Shown: in pieces, positions 1-8,369 of the stretch
How positions within the stretch are numbered: position 1 is the stretch's first letter
Layout: each line of letters begins with the position of its first letter
Source: Azotimanducus sp963663145
GTDB taxonomy: Bacteria > Pseudomonadota > Gammaproteobacteria > Pseudomonadales > Azotimanducaceae
NCBI GenBank assembly: GCA_963663145.1
Contig: OY760134.1
Coordinates: forward strand, 2,914,001 to 2,978,000
DNA length: 64,000 nt
Direction of reading: 5' to 3'
Program-made: the position numbers and the translations under genes
The notes under the pieces: model-generated
The model's database searches: none
The model's input: only the letters and a program-made list of their open reading frames with translations
What the model was told of the DNA's origin: nothing

Positions 1-148
1 CGCCCCTATTCAAAGGAAGATCAAGGTTGAGAGAACAATGAGGCGACAAGCTTCTTCCGCAGCTTGTCCAGATTTAAGGGCAAATTTCCTACAAGGCATT
101 GAGATATTACGCATGTGGCGACATCGACACACGACTAGGCTCAAAGCC

Positions 149-841
149 ATGCTCAAGAACCTCCAATTCTCCCTCTTGCCGGGGAACTGCCTGCTTTGCG
201 GTTCGCCGAGCCATCGTGCAATGGATCTCTGCGAGCCTTGTGAGCAGGACTTGCCTTGGAACATACGCGCGTGTGCGAGGTGCGCCCTGCCGGCGGAATC
301 GGCAGGCATGAAAACATGTCATCGGTGCCGTGACCGCCAGTTCGCATTTGATGCGGTGTGCGCTCCTTTTCTCTACCAAGATGAGATCGCGCGACTTATG
401 TTGCGAGCGAAGTTCAAAGTTGGGCTGACAGGCCTTGCACTGGTTTCGGAACTCTCTGCTGCGCAGGCCGCGCTTGTGCGCGAGAAGCCGGACCTATTGG
501 TTCCCGTGCCCCTTGCCTGGCGGCGCATGGTGGAACGTGGATTCAACCAATCCGCGCTCATTGCCAGACATTATGGTCGCCACCTCGGTATCCCCGTATG
601 TAGCCGCACGCTGAGGCGCAAACGCCATACGCGAGCACAATCGGGACTTTCGCGTCGGGCGCGCCTGAAAAACCTTGTTGGTGCGTTCGAAGCTCGTGGC
701 GACCTCGGGGGACAGACCGTTGCACTCGTCGATGACGTGCTGACCACCGGCGCCACGGCGCTTGCGGCCAGCAAAGCACTCAAGAAGGCGGGCGCCAAGA
801 AGGTCTTCGTCTGGGTGTGCGCGAGAACGCCGGATCCCTGA
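149..841 (+). CDS. comF: ComF family protein (phosphoribosyltransferase-like)
   Basis: Soluble protein of about 230 residues. The N-terminal part holds CxxC zinc-binding pairs (CLLC, CEPC, CARC, CHRC). The C-terminal type I phosphoribosyltransferase fold has the PRPP-binding motif VALVDDVLTTGAT. ComF proteins are linked to DNA uptake and replication-restart functions in other bacteria; the exact reaction is unsettled. The reading frame is open from base 38, but I chose the ATG at 149 because homologues begin just before the first zinc pair. The ribosome site is weak, and an ATG at 113 is the alternative. The 148 bases upstream hold no gene I can support. Confidence 0.88.
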   Translation: MLKNLQFSLLPGNCLLCGSPSHRAMDLCEPCEQDLPWNIRACARCALPAESAGMKTCHRCRDRQFAFDAVCAPFLYQDEIARLMLRAKFKVGLTGLALVSELSAAQAALVREKPDLLVPVPLAWRRMVERGFNQSALIARHYGRHLGIPVCSRTLRRKRHTRAQSGLSRRARLKNLVGAFEARGDLGGQTVALVDDVLTTGATALAASKALKKAGAKKVFVWVCARTPDP

Positions 842-849
842 AGGGCAGG

Positions 850-1323
850 TTAGTACACGCCACCTAGCTTGCCATGATCCCAACTCATCACACTCTGCGC
901 AGTGAACCGCAAAATAACGCGCTTCTGGCTCGCTGGTCGCACGGCTTCCCGCAAGGCTACGCGGTCCGGTTGCTTCTCGTCGCTGGCCTTCAATCGAATC
1001 AGCACCATGGCATCGAGCACTTCTTGAGGATCATCAAGGACTTCTGTTCTCGCCTTGACGACCAGTCCCCGTAAAGACTGGTAGGTATCGCCATCTTCAA
1101 TGAGTAGCGTCGCGCGCGGGTCGCGTTCGAAGTTCCGCACCTTCTGACTCCGTCCGAAGGTGCTGACGAGGAACCTCCCGGACTCGTCAATCGCGAACCA
1201 CATGGGCATGGGATGCGGAAAGCCGTCATGTCCGTTCGAGACGATGATGAGTGTTTGTTGCTCTTGCGCGAAAATATCGGCTTCGGCTTCTGTCATGGCG
1301 ATGAGTGCTCGACGCGACGGCAT
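850..1323 (-). CDS. PPOX-class (pyridoxamine-phosphate-oxidase fold) flavoprotein
   Basis: About 157 residues with the split-barrel flavin-binding pattern: a strand with HPMPMWFAID, then FGRSQKVRNFERDPRATLLIED (positions roughly 40-75). This pattern is typical of the F420/FMN-dependent PPOX family. Members reduce small molecules or bind heme, and the substrate here cannot be told. The frame is open from 1401, but the ATG at 1323 follows a good AGGGG ribosome site at 7 bases, so I start there. It is convergent with comF, whose stop is 9 bases away, and divergent from tesB. Confidence 0.8.
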   Translation of the reverse strand: MPSRRALIAMTEAEADIFAQEQQTLIIVSNGHDGFPHPMPMWFAIDESGRFLVSTFGRSQKVRNFERDPRATLLIEDGDTYQSLRGLVVKARTEVLDDPQEVLDAMVLIRLKASDEKQPDRVALREAVRPASQKRVILRFTAQSVMSWDHGKLGGVY

Positions 1324-1392
1324 GGGTGAACCCCTCTCTTGGTTGTCTCGTGCAAATTGTATCCGCCCAGTGTCGGTAGAATGAGCTACGGC

Positions 1393-2304
1393 ATGTCTCA
1401 AACTTCGTCAAAAGTCCCGCCGCACGATTCCTCCCGCGCGCCCGCACAGCAAGCATTGCTCGCCCTGCTTGATCTCGATCCTGTTTCGCCTGATAACTAT
1501 AGCGGCTGGAGCCCTCGCGAAGCCTCCGATCGCGTCTATGGCGGGCAGCCCTTGGCACAGGCGCTGATTGCGGCGGCGCGCACGGTGGACGCAGTTCCCG
1601 CTCGGCTTCCGCACTCCCTGCACGGCTATTTCCTCCGCGCTGGCAGCACCAAGCTGCCGATCATCTACGAAGTCGAACGTCTGCGCGATGGCCGCAGCTT
1701 CAGCACTCGGCGCGTTGTCGCAAAGCAGCAGGGTGCCCCTATTTTTGTGTGTACGATCTCCTTCCATGTGTCCGAAACCGGGCTCGAGCATCAGACCGAG
1801 GCACCCGACACGCCCCCTCCGGAAGGCTTGAAGAACTTCGATGAGCTCAGACTTGAGGGCGGCGAAGCGCTCCCTGAAGAGCGCATCGACCACCCCATTC
1901 GGAGTGTCGACATGCGCCCCGTGTCGGGGCTCCGCTATCTACTGAGCGATCGCGGTGCCGCCCCGCAGATGTGGATGCGCGCGGATTTCACACTGCCCGA
2001 CGACCCCATCATTCACCGTGCCGTGATTGCCTACATGTCCGACAGCACCCTGCTTTCGGAGGCTTTGCGTCCGCACGAACGTACTTGGCACGACCGGGGC
2101 ATGCAGATGGCGAGTCTCGACCACGCTCTCTGGTTTCATCGTGAAGTGCGCGCCGATGAGTGGCTCCTCTATGCGCAAGGCAGTCCCAGCGGGTCGGCGG
2201 CGCGTGGGTTTTGCCTCGGCAGCATTTATTCCCGCATCGGTGTCCTTGCAGCCTCAGTCGCACAAGAAGGACTCATGCGACAGCGCACACGAAGGAAGAA
2301 ATGA
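1393..2304 (+). CDS. tesB: Acyl-CoA thioesterase II
   Basis: Hydrolyses acyl-CoA to free acid and CoA in the cytoplasm. The length of about 303 residues fits the double-hotdog TesB family. The family landmarks are present: HSLHGYFLRAGS and FSTRRVVAKQ in the first hotdog, and AYMSDSTLLSEALRPH and ASLDHALWFHREVRADEWLLY in the second. The DST motif contributes to the active site. The start is uncertain between ATGs at 1381 and 1393. The stop overlaps the moxR start as ATGA, so the two are translationally coupled. Confidence 0.9.
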   Translation: MSQTSSKVPPHDSSRAPAQQALLALLDLDPVSPDNYSGWSPREASDRVYGGQPLAQALIAAARTVDAVPARLPHSLHGYFLRAGSTKLPIIYEVERLRDGRSFSTRRVVAKQQGAPIFVCTISFHVSETGLEHQTEAPDTPPPEGLKNFDELRLEGGEALPEERIDHPIRSVDMRPVSGLRYLLSDRGAAPQMWMRADFTLPDDPIIHRAVIAYMSDSTLLSEALRPHERTWHDRGMQMASLDHALWFHREVRADEWLLYAQGSPSGSAARGFCLGSIYSRIGVLAASVAQEGLMRQRTRRKK

Positions 2305-3254
2305 CAAGTCCGGCCCACGAAGAACTGGCGCACTCCATCGAAGTGGTCGTGGACTCGCTGCGCGCTCAGGGCTATGTGTGCGGTGAGCAAGTGGGTACGG
2401 CCGTGTACCTCGCCTATCACCTCAACAAGCCGGTGCTGGTCGAAGGCCCGCCGGGTGTCGGAAAAACCGAACTCGCCAAGACCACCGCCGCCATGTTCGA
2501 TCTTCCGCTTATTCGTCTCCAATGCTACGAGGGGCTCGATGAAGCCAAGGCGATTTACGAATGGAAGTACGGCAAGCAGCTCCTTTACACCCAAGTGCTG
2601 AAGGAAACCCTCAAGGATGTCTTGCAAGGCGCCAAGGGGCTTGCTGATTCGGTGCGTCGCCTGCACGAATTCGGCGACATCTTTTTCTCGGAAGAGTTTC
2701 TTGAGCCTCGTCCGCTCTTGAAGGCGCTGCAAGAGGACCGCGGCTGCGTGCTGCTCATCGACGAGGTAGACAAGTCAGATCAAGAATTCGAATCCTTGCT
2801 CTTGGAGCTATTGTCGGATTTTCAGATCTCCATCCCGGAAATCGGAACCGTCAAGGCCCGCGCCGTCCCGCCGATGGTGTTCTTGACCAGCAACAACACG
2901 CGAGAAATCTCCGATGCGCTCAAGCGGCGCTGTCTGCATCTGTACATCCCTTTTCCGGATGCCGCGCTTGAGAACCGCATCATAGAAGTTCGCGTTCCCG
3001 ATGTTTTGCCCGCACTGCGCGAACAGTTGGTTTCCTTCATTCAGTCGCTAAGGGACATGGACCTCAAGAAGGTGCCAGCGATTAGCGAGACCATCGATTG
3101 GGCACGAACGCTCTTGTTGCTTCATGCGGACCGTCTCGATGCCGACCTCGTGCGGGACACCTTGAGCGTTGTCTTGAAATTCCAAGAAGATATTGAAAGC
3201 GTGAGCGTGGATGTCCCGTCCTTGGTGCGCAGCACAATGCCCCCTCCAGACTGA
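2301..3254 (+). CDS. MoxR-family AAA+ ATPase
   Basis: About 317 residues with Walker A GPPGVGKTE (near residue 50), Walker B VLLIDEVDK and sensor FLTSNNT. MoxR ATPases work as chaperones with a von Willebrand A protein to mature or insert metal cofactors in partner enzymes. The start is the ATG at 2301 behind GAAGGAAG. The usual VWA partner is found at 4388-5749 but is separated from this gene by a DNA methyltransferase. Confidence 0.9.
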   Translation: MTSPAHEELAHSIEVVVDSLRAQGYVCGEQVGTAVYLAYHLNKPVLVEGPPGVGKTELAKTTAAMFDLPLIRLQCYEGLDEAKAIYEWKYGKQLLYTQVLKETLKDVLQGAKGLADSVRRLHEFGDIFFSEEFLEPRPLLKALQEDRGCVLLIDEVDKSDQEFESLLLELLSDFQISIPEIGTVKARAVPPMVFLTSNNTREISDALKRRCLHLYIPFPDAALENRIIEVRVPDVLPALREQLVSFIQSLRDMDLKKVPAISETIDWARTLLLLHADRLDADLVRDTLSVVLKFQEDIESVSVDVPSLVRSTMPPPD

Positions 3255-3324
3255 GCGATACACCGCAGCCAACAAATCGAAGCAAAGAAATGCAGTGTGT
3301 CCAGCGATGGCTTAAACTCATTCA

Positions 3325-4146
3325 ATGAGCGCAGATTGGCAAAGAAAAGTCCACTTTGGCGATTGTCTAGACGTAATGGCCGAGTTTCCAAGCGATTCGG
3401 TCGATCTCATTGTCACCTCACCTCCCTATGCTGATGCGAGAAAACACACCTACGGAGGCGTGCCAGCGCAAGAATACGTCGACTGGTTTTGTGATCGAGC
3501 GGCTGAAATGTTTCGCATTCTCCGCCCAACGGGGTCTTTTGTACTCAACATCAAGGAAAAGGCCGTTGATGGGGAGCGCCACACTTACGTGCTCGATCTG
3601 ATCCTTGCGCTCAAGCGCGACGTAGGCTTCCGCTGGGTGGAAGAATACATCTGGCATAAGACCACCGCAGCTCCCGGGAAGTGGAAATACCGTTTTCGCG
3701 ACGCCTGGGAGCGCCTTCTGCATTTTTCCAAGACTCCGGAAGTCAAAATGAATCAAGATGCGGTGAAGGTGCCGGTCGGTGAGTGGACGAAGAAACGTCT
3801 TGTCAACATGAGCGAGAACGACCTATCCCGTCAAGAATCGGCCACCCGGTCGAAAATCGGTCGTCGCATCTCCGCATGGGAAGGAAAGGAGCTCGTCTAC
3901 CCTACGAATGTGCTGCATCGCTCGCCAATCGCGCACAACACAAAGCACAGCGCCGCGTTCCCGGAGTGGCTGCCCGAATTTTTCATCCAGCTCTTTACCG
4001 ACCCCGGAGACGTCGTCCTAGACCCCTTCCTTGGGTCAGGCACAACCTACAGGGTCGCAAAACAATTACAGCGAATACCAGTAGGCATTGAACTTAATGA
4101 AGATTCACCGATAGATGTGGCTCATGATCTCTTGGATATCCCCTGA
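3325..4146 (+). CDS. Site-specific DNA methyltransferase (beta class, N4-cytosine or N6-adenine type)
   Basis: 273 residues. The catalytic motif TSPPY (about residue 31) comes before the AdoMet-binding motif DPFLGSGTT (about residue 232), which is the beta-class order. The S-P-P-Y form is commonest in N4-cytosine enzymes, so that is the likelier chemistry. The recognition sequence cannot be read from the gene. No restriction enzyme is recognisable nearby, so it may be an orphan methylase or the remnant of a restriction-modification pair. It lies between moxR and its VWA partner, which suggests a later insertion. Confidence 0.88.
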   Translation: MSADWQRKVHFGDCLDVMAEFPSDSVDLIVTSPPYADARKHTYGGVPAQEYVDWFCDRAAEMFRILRPTGSFVLNIKEKAVDGERHTYVLDLILALKRDVGFRWVEEYIWHKTTAAPGKWKYRFRDAWERLLHFSKTPEVKMNQDAVKVPVGEWTKKRLVNMSENDLSRQESATRSKIGRRISAWEGKELVYPTNVLHRSPIAHNTKHSAAFPEWLPEFFIQLFTDPGDVVLDPFLGSGTTYRVAKQLQRIPVGIELNEDSPIDVAHDLLDIP

Positions 4147-4363
4147 AAACTTAGGTGGAAATCTATTCGAAGTCGATGGTGCCTCCTTCTATGCATTGGC
4201 GACGCGAGAGGATGATGCCATACATGACCTGTTCGACCACCTAGCAGATCGCTTGTCTCCAAACGACGATATTGCGGTTCATTGCAAGAGAATATTTGCG
4301 CGCAGTTTGCCTCCTCGCGTTCGTCAGAATATTTCGCTTCACACTACTCGCTCGCCGAACTGA
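4115..4363 (+). CDS. Small uncharacterised ORF after the methyltransferase
   Basis: An 82-codon frame overlapping the methyltransferase 3' end by 32 bases, with an acidic middle section (REDDAIHDLFDHL). I do not recognise it. It could be a fragment of a former restriction endonuclease paired with the methylase, or a chance frame. There is no strong ribosome site. Without it, 4147-4387 holds no other gene. Confidence 0.3.
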   Translation: MWLMISWISPENLGGNLFEVDGASFYALATREDDAIHDLFDHLADRLSPNDDIAVHCKRIFARSLPPRVRQNISLHTTRSPN

Positions 4364-4387
4364 CATGTGCGTTGGAGCGCGGCGATC

Positions 4388-5749
4388 GTGGACAGAACCC
4401 TCATCTCATTCATTCGCGCGCTGCGCAACTCGGATGTTCGTGTTTCTCCCGCGGAAACCCTCGATGCCTTCGCCGCCACCAACCTCGTGGGCTACAGCGA
4501 ACGAGAGGCGCTAAAGCACGCACTCTCCCTCACCCTCCCCAAGACAAGAGACGAAAAGGAACGCTTCTCGCAGTGCTTCGATCGATTCTTCGACCACGCC
4601 TCACTTTCACTCGACGATACAACTTGGGACGAATCCTCCGCAGACACTGAAGAAGAATCCGCCACACAAGGATCAGACACCGCCGCCGATTCCGCGCTTG
4701 GACAGATGCTTCAAGCAGGCGATGCGACTGCACTCTCGCTCGCCATGGCGCAAGCGGGGCGAGATGTGGATGTCGGATCCATCATGCTATTCACACAAAA
4801 AGGCCTCTATACGCGAAGAATCTTGGAACGCATGGGTCTTGATGATCTCAACGCGGACATCTCCAGTTTGCGAACCAGCGACGAGCTTTCCGACATTGAG
4901 CTGAGCCAAGCGCTTCGGAAGGCCCGCGACCAGCTGCAAACGCAGGTGCGCGATTACGTCGAGCGAGAATTTCTCCTGCATGCCGACCACGACGGGCGGC
5001 GATTGCGCGAAGACCTCCTGCGGCGGGTGAAACTCTCGAACGTGGACAGACGAAATTTTCGCCATCTCAAGGCGATAGTGATGCGCATGGCGAAACGGCT
5101 CGAAACGCTTGCGACGCGCAAGCGCAAGGTGTTTCGGCGCGGACATCTGCATGTGCCCAGAACCCTGCGCAGCAACATGAGCTATGACGGCGCGCTGTTT
5201 GACCTCAAATGGAAGTCGAAGAAGATCAGTCGTCCGAAGATCTTCGCCATCTGCGACGTGAGCGGCTCCGTCGCCAACTACGCTCGCTTCATGCTGTTGT
5301 TTCTCTATAGCTTGGAGGCCGTGGTGCCGCGTGTTCGCGCTTTCGCCTTCTCATCGCACCTTGGCGAAGTGACCGGATGGTTCGAAGAACATGATCTGGA
5401 AGCGGCGATTCAACGCACACTGCACGCCTATTCCGGTGGCTCCACCGACTACGGCCAAGCCTTTTCGGATCTTCATGACCTTTGTCTCGACGAAATCGAC
5501 CACCGCACCACCATCATTATTCTCGGAGATGCGCGCAACAATTACGGCGACGCAAGACAAGGACTGCTTCAAACCCTCTATGAACGTGCCGGAAGAATCA
5601 TCTGGCTAAATCCCGAACCGCGCGGGAGCTGGTTTGTGGGCGATGCGGAAATGCGTTCCTATCTTCCCTATTGTCACCAAGCGAGGGTATGCAACTGCCT
5701 TGAGCACCTAGAACGCCTCATGTCGGACCTCGTGAGGATGGCCCGCTGA
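4388..5749 (+). CDS. VWA domain-containing CoxE-like protein
   Basis: About 453 residues. The N-terminal half is helical and charged. The C-terminal half is a von Willebrand A domain with the MIDAS pattern CDVSGSVANYARF and the later GGSTDYGQAF. Such CoxE-like proteins act with MoxR ATPases in metalloenzyme maturation. I favour the GTG at 4388 behind a GGAG; an upstream GTG at 4367 is possible. The stop overlaps the next gene as ATGATGG. Confidence 0.82.
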   Translation: MDRTLISFIRALRNSDVRVSPAETLDAFAATNLVGYSEREALKHALSLTLPKTRDEKERFSQCFDRFFDHASLSLDDTTWDESSADTEEESATQGSDTAADSALGQMLQAGDATALSLAMAQAGRDVDVGSIMLFTQKGLYTRRILERMGLDDLNADISSLRTSDELSDIELSQALRKARDQLQTQVRDYVEREFLLHADHDGRRLREDLLRRVKLSNVDRRNFRHLKAIVMRMAKRLETLATRKRKVFRRGHLHVPRTLRSNMSYDGALFDLKWKSKKISRPKIFAICDVSGSVANYARFMLLFLYSLEAVVPRVRAFAFSSHLGEVTGWFEEHDLEAAIQRTLHAYSGGSTDYGQAFSDLHDLCLDEIDHRTTIIILGDARNNYGDARQGLLQTLYERAGRIIWLNPEPRGSWFVGDAEMRSYLPYCHQARVCNCLEHLERLMSDLVRMAR

Positions 5750-7425
5750 TGGCTGACAAGACCTTCTGGCAATCCTTCGGCGCGCTCGCCGGACTGGCCG
5801 CGGGCGCCGTAGGAGGCTTGCTCGCCTTCATGCTTGTCCTCGCCTACTTCGCCGACCTCACCTTCATGGAAGATGCCTCAAGTGCGGCGGTGGACTACGA
5901 GCAGCGCAGCATCAGTATCGTCATCGAACAAGAACCTCCACAGATGGACAGCACGCGGGCCACGGATGCCGTGAGCGGCATGCTGCTCGGGCACCTCATG
6001 GAAGGACTCTTACGCTATGACGGGCAGGGCAACCTGCAACCAGGGGTCGCCGAGACTTGGGAGGTGAATTCCGACGGTGCCGTCTTTCACCTGCGCGATT
6101 CGGCTCGCTGGAGCGATGGGGCACCGGTCACCGCCCATGATTTCGTATTCTCTTGGCGCAAGTCGCTTGAACCCGAAACAGCTTCGGCCTATGCCTTCAT
6201 CATGTATCCGATCAAGAATGCCGAAGCCATCAATCTCGGCCAAATGCCTTCGGAAATGCTCGGCGTGGTCGCGGAAGATGACCTGACCTTGCGCGTCGAA
6301 TTCGAACGCCCGCTGGCCTTCTTTGATCGACTGGTCGCCTTCACAACCTACTACCCCGTGCGTGAAGATTTCTACGAGAGCCGCGAAGGCCGCTACGGCG
6401 CAGATGCGGAAGACCTGCTGTTCAATGGCGCTTTCGTGATGACCAATTGGATACACGGAGCTGAAATTGAACTCATGAAGAACGAGCGTTACTGGAATCG
6501 AGACAGCATCTGGCTGAATAGGATCAACATCCCCTTCATCACCGCCGACTCCAATACCCACTTAAACCTCTTCAAGGACGGCAAGGTGGCCATGGTGCAG
6601 CTCGCATCCGACACCCTAGAGAACGCGATTGAGAATCGCTGGTCGATTCGTCGCTTTGCCGAAGGCACCGTCTTTTACCTCTCACTCAATCACCGCCCAG
6701 ACCGTCTCACCGCCAATCTCAATCTTCGCAAGGCGCTCTATTATGCCTCCGACCCGGCGGAACTGGTGTACCGCGTGATCAAGTTGCCCGGTTACCTGCC
6801 AGGCGCCAGCCTGTTTCCCAGTTGGCTCAAGGGGGAACACGACTTCCTGCGCCGCGAGTATCCCGTACCACCGCATCCGGTGAATGTCGAACTTGCTCGT
6901 GAACATCTGGAATTGGCGAGGCGAGAGTTGGGGCTCGATGCGTTTCCGCCGCTTGTACTCCTTGTCGGTGATACGCCGACTTCGCTCAAGCAGGCCGAGT
7001 ATTTCCAAAACACCTTCAAGCGGCACCTCGGCCTAGAGGTCCGAATAGACGCGCAGATATTCAAACAACGCTTGGAGAAAGCCACGCTTGGTCAGTTCGA
7101 CATGGTGGCCGCAGGCTGGGCGCCGGACTTTGACGACCCGCTCACCTACGGCGACCTCTTCGCTTCATGGAACCAGAACAACCGCGGGAAATTCCGCAGC
7201 GATGAACTCGATGCGCAAGTACGAATCGCGCAAGGTTCCACACACGCTCCGGAACGCATGCGCGCCTTCGGAGAGATTCAACGCATTTTGCTCGATCAGG
7301 TCGCGATCATTCCAAACTATGAACGCGGTCGCGTCTTTGTGGCCGATCCACGACTCGAAGGATTGATCCGTCGCTCCATCGGCCCAGATCCCGATTACTC
7401 GCGGGCACGCATTCGCGAAAACTAG
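5749..7425 (+). CDS. Peptide ABC transporter substrate-binding protein (OppA/DppA type), membrane-anchored
   Basis: 558 residues of the SBP_bac_5 family, which binds oligopeptides in the periplasm and delivers them to the permeases encoded just downstream. The family pattern is clear: DAVSGMLLGHLMEGLLRYD, VHLRDSARWSDGAPVTAHDF-like text and a C-terminal GWAPDFDDPLTYGDLFASW. The N-terminus has a long hydrophobic segment (about residues 10-32) with no lipobox cysteine and no clear cleavage site. The protein is therefore probably held in the inner membrane by an uncleaved helix rather than being free or a lipoprotein. Confidence 0.9.
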   Translation: MADKTFWQSFGALAGLAAGAVGGLLAFMLVLAYFADLTFMEDASSAAVDYEQRSISIVIEQEPPQMDSTRATDAVSGMLLGHLMEGLLRYDGQGNLQPGVAETWEVNSDGAVFHLRDSARWSDGAPVTAHDFVFSWRKSLEPETASAYAFIMYPIKNAEAINLGQMPSEMLGVVAEDDLTLRVEFERPLAFFDRLVAFTTYYPVREDFYESREGRYGADAEDLLFNGAFVMTNWIHGAEIELMKNERYWNRDSIWLNRINIPFITADSNTHLNLFKDGKVAMVQLASDTLENAIENRWSIRRFAEGTVFYLSLNHRPDRLTANLNLRKALYYASDPAELVYRVIKLPGYLPGASLFPSWLKGEHDFLRREYPVPPHPVNVELAREHLELARRELGLDAFPPLVLLVGDTPTSLKQAEYFQNTFKRHLGLEVRIDAQIFKQRLEKATLGQFDMVAAGWAPDFDDPLTYGDLFASWNQNNRGKFRSDELDAQVRIAQGSTHAPERMRAFGEIQRILLDQVAIIPNYERGRVFVADPRLEGLIRRSIGPDPDYSRARIREN

Positions 7426-7436
7426 CGTTCTTAGGC

Positions 7437-8369
7437 ATGTGGAACTACACCTTCAAACGAATTGTTCAAGGCCTGATCACCGTCTGGTTCATCGCCAGTG
7501 CCACCTTCTTCGTCATGCACTCGGTGCCCGGCGACCCGCTCTTGGATGCTCGCGCCACCAGTGAAGAGATCCGCAAGAATCTAGAAGCCTTCTACGGCCT
7601 CGACAAGCCGCTGATCGAACAGTACGGGATTTATTTGATCAACATCCTCAAGGGGGATCTCGGCATCTCCTTCACCCAGCAGAATCGCGAAGTCAACGAC
7701 ATCATTCGCGAACACTTTCCCGTATCGGCCACCTTGGGAATCCTAGCGGTCTTGTTTGCGGCGCTCGGCGGCATCCTATGGGGAGCGCTGACCGCCCTGT
7801 TTCGCAATCGAATGCCGGATATCGTCATCATGTTCTTGGTGGTGCTCGGGGTCTCGGTTCCAAGCTTCGTGTTCGCGGCACTTGGCCAGTTATCACTGGT
7901 CACCATCAATGACTGGCTGGGCAGATCGCTGCTGCCGGTGGCGGGTTGGGGAAGCGTGCAGCATCTCTTGATTCCGTCACTGGTGCTCGGGCTTGGCACC
8001 ATGGCCTTCCTTACACGCCTCATGCGCTCATCCATGTTGGAAGTCACCAACGCGGACTACGTACGCACGGCCAAAGCTAAGGGGCTTTCGGCCACGCAAA
8101 TATTCATCCGTCATCAGCTCAGGAACGCCATACTGCCGGTCATCACCGTGCTTGGGCCGGCGATTGCCACCATCACCACCGGTGGCTTTGTCGTCGAGTT
8201 GGTGTTTGCGATTCCCGGGCTCGGACGCTATTTCGTGCAGTCGGTGCAGCAACTCGACTACACGGTGATCATGGGCACCACCGTCTTTTACGGTGGATTT
8301 CTGGTGTTCATGGTGATCGCCGTTGATCTCGTCTATGGCTTGATCGATCCCAGGGTGCGCGTGCGATGA
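7437..8369 (+). CDS. Peptide ABC transporter permease, OppB/DppB type
   Basis: 310 residues with six predicted membrane helices. The N-terminus MWNYTFKRIVQGL and the following TATFFVMHSVPGDP-like sequence are typical of OppB/DppB. The cytoplasmic EAA-loop that contacts the ATPases is NADYVRTAKAKGLS. It forms the first half of the permease dimer with the next gene, which it overlaps by 4 bases. Confidence 0.92.
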   Translation: MWNYTFKRIVQGLITVWFIASATFFVMHSVPGDPLLDARATSEEIRKNLEAFYGLDKPLIEQYGIYLINILKGDLGISFTQQNREVNDIIREHFPVSATLGILAVLFAALGGILWGALTALFRNRMPDIVIMFLVVLGVSVPSFVFAALGQLSLVTINDWLGRSLLPVAGWGSVQHLLIPSLVLGLGTMAFLTRLMRSSMLEVTNADYVRTAKAKGLSATQIFIRHQLRNAILPVITVLGPAIATITTGGFVVELVFAIPGLGRYFVQSVQQLDYTVIMGTTVFYGGFLVFMVIAVDLVYGLIDPRVRVR

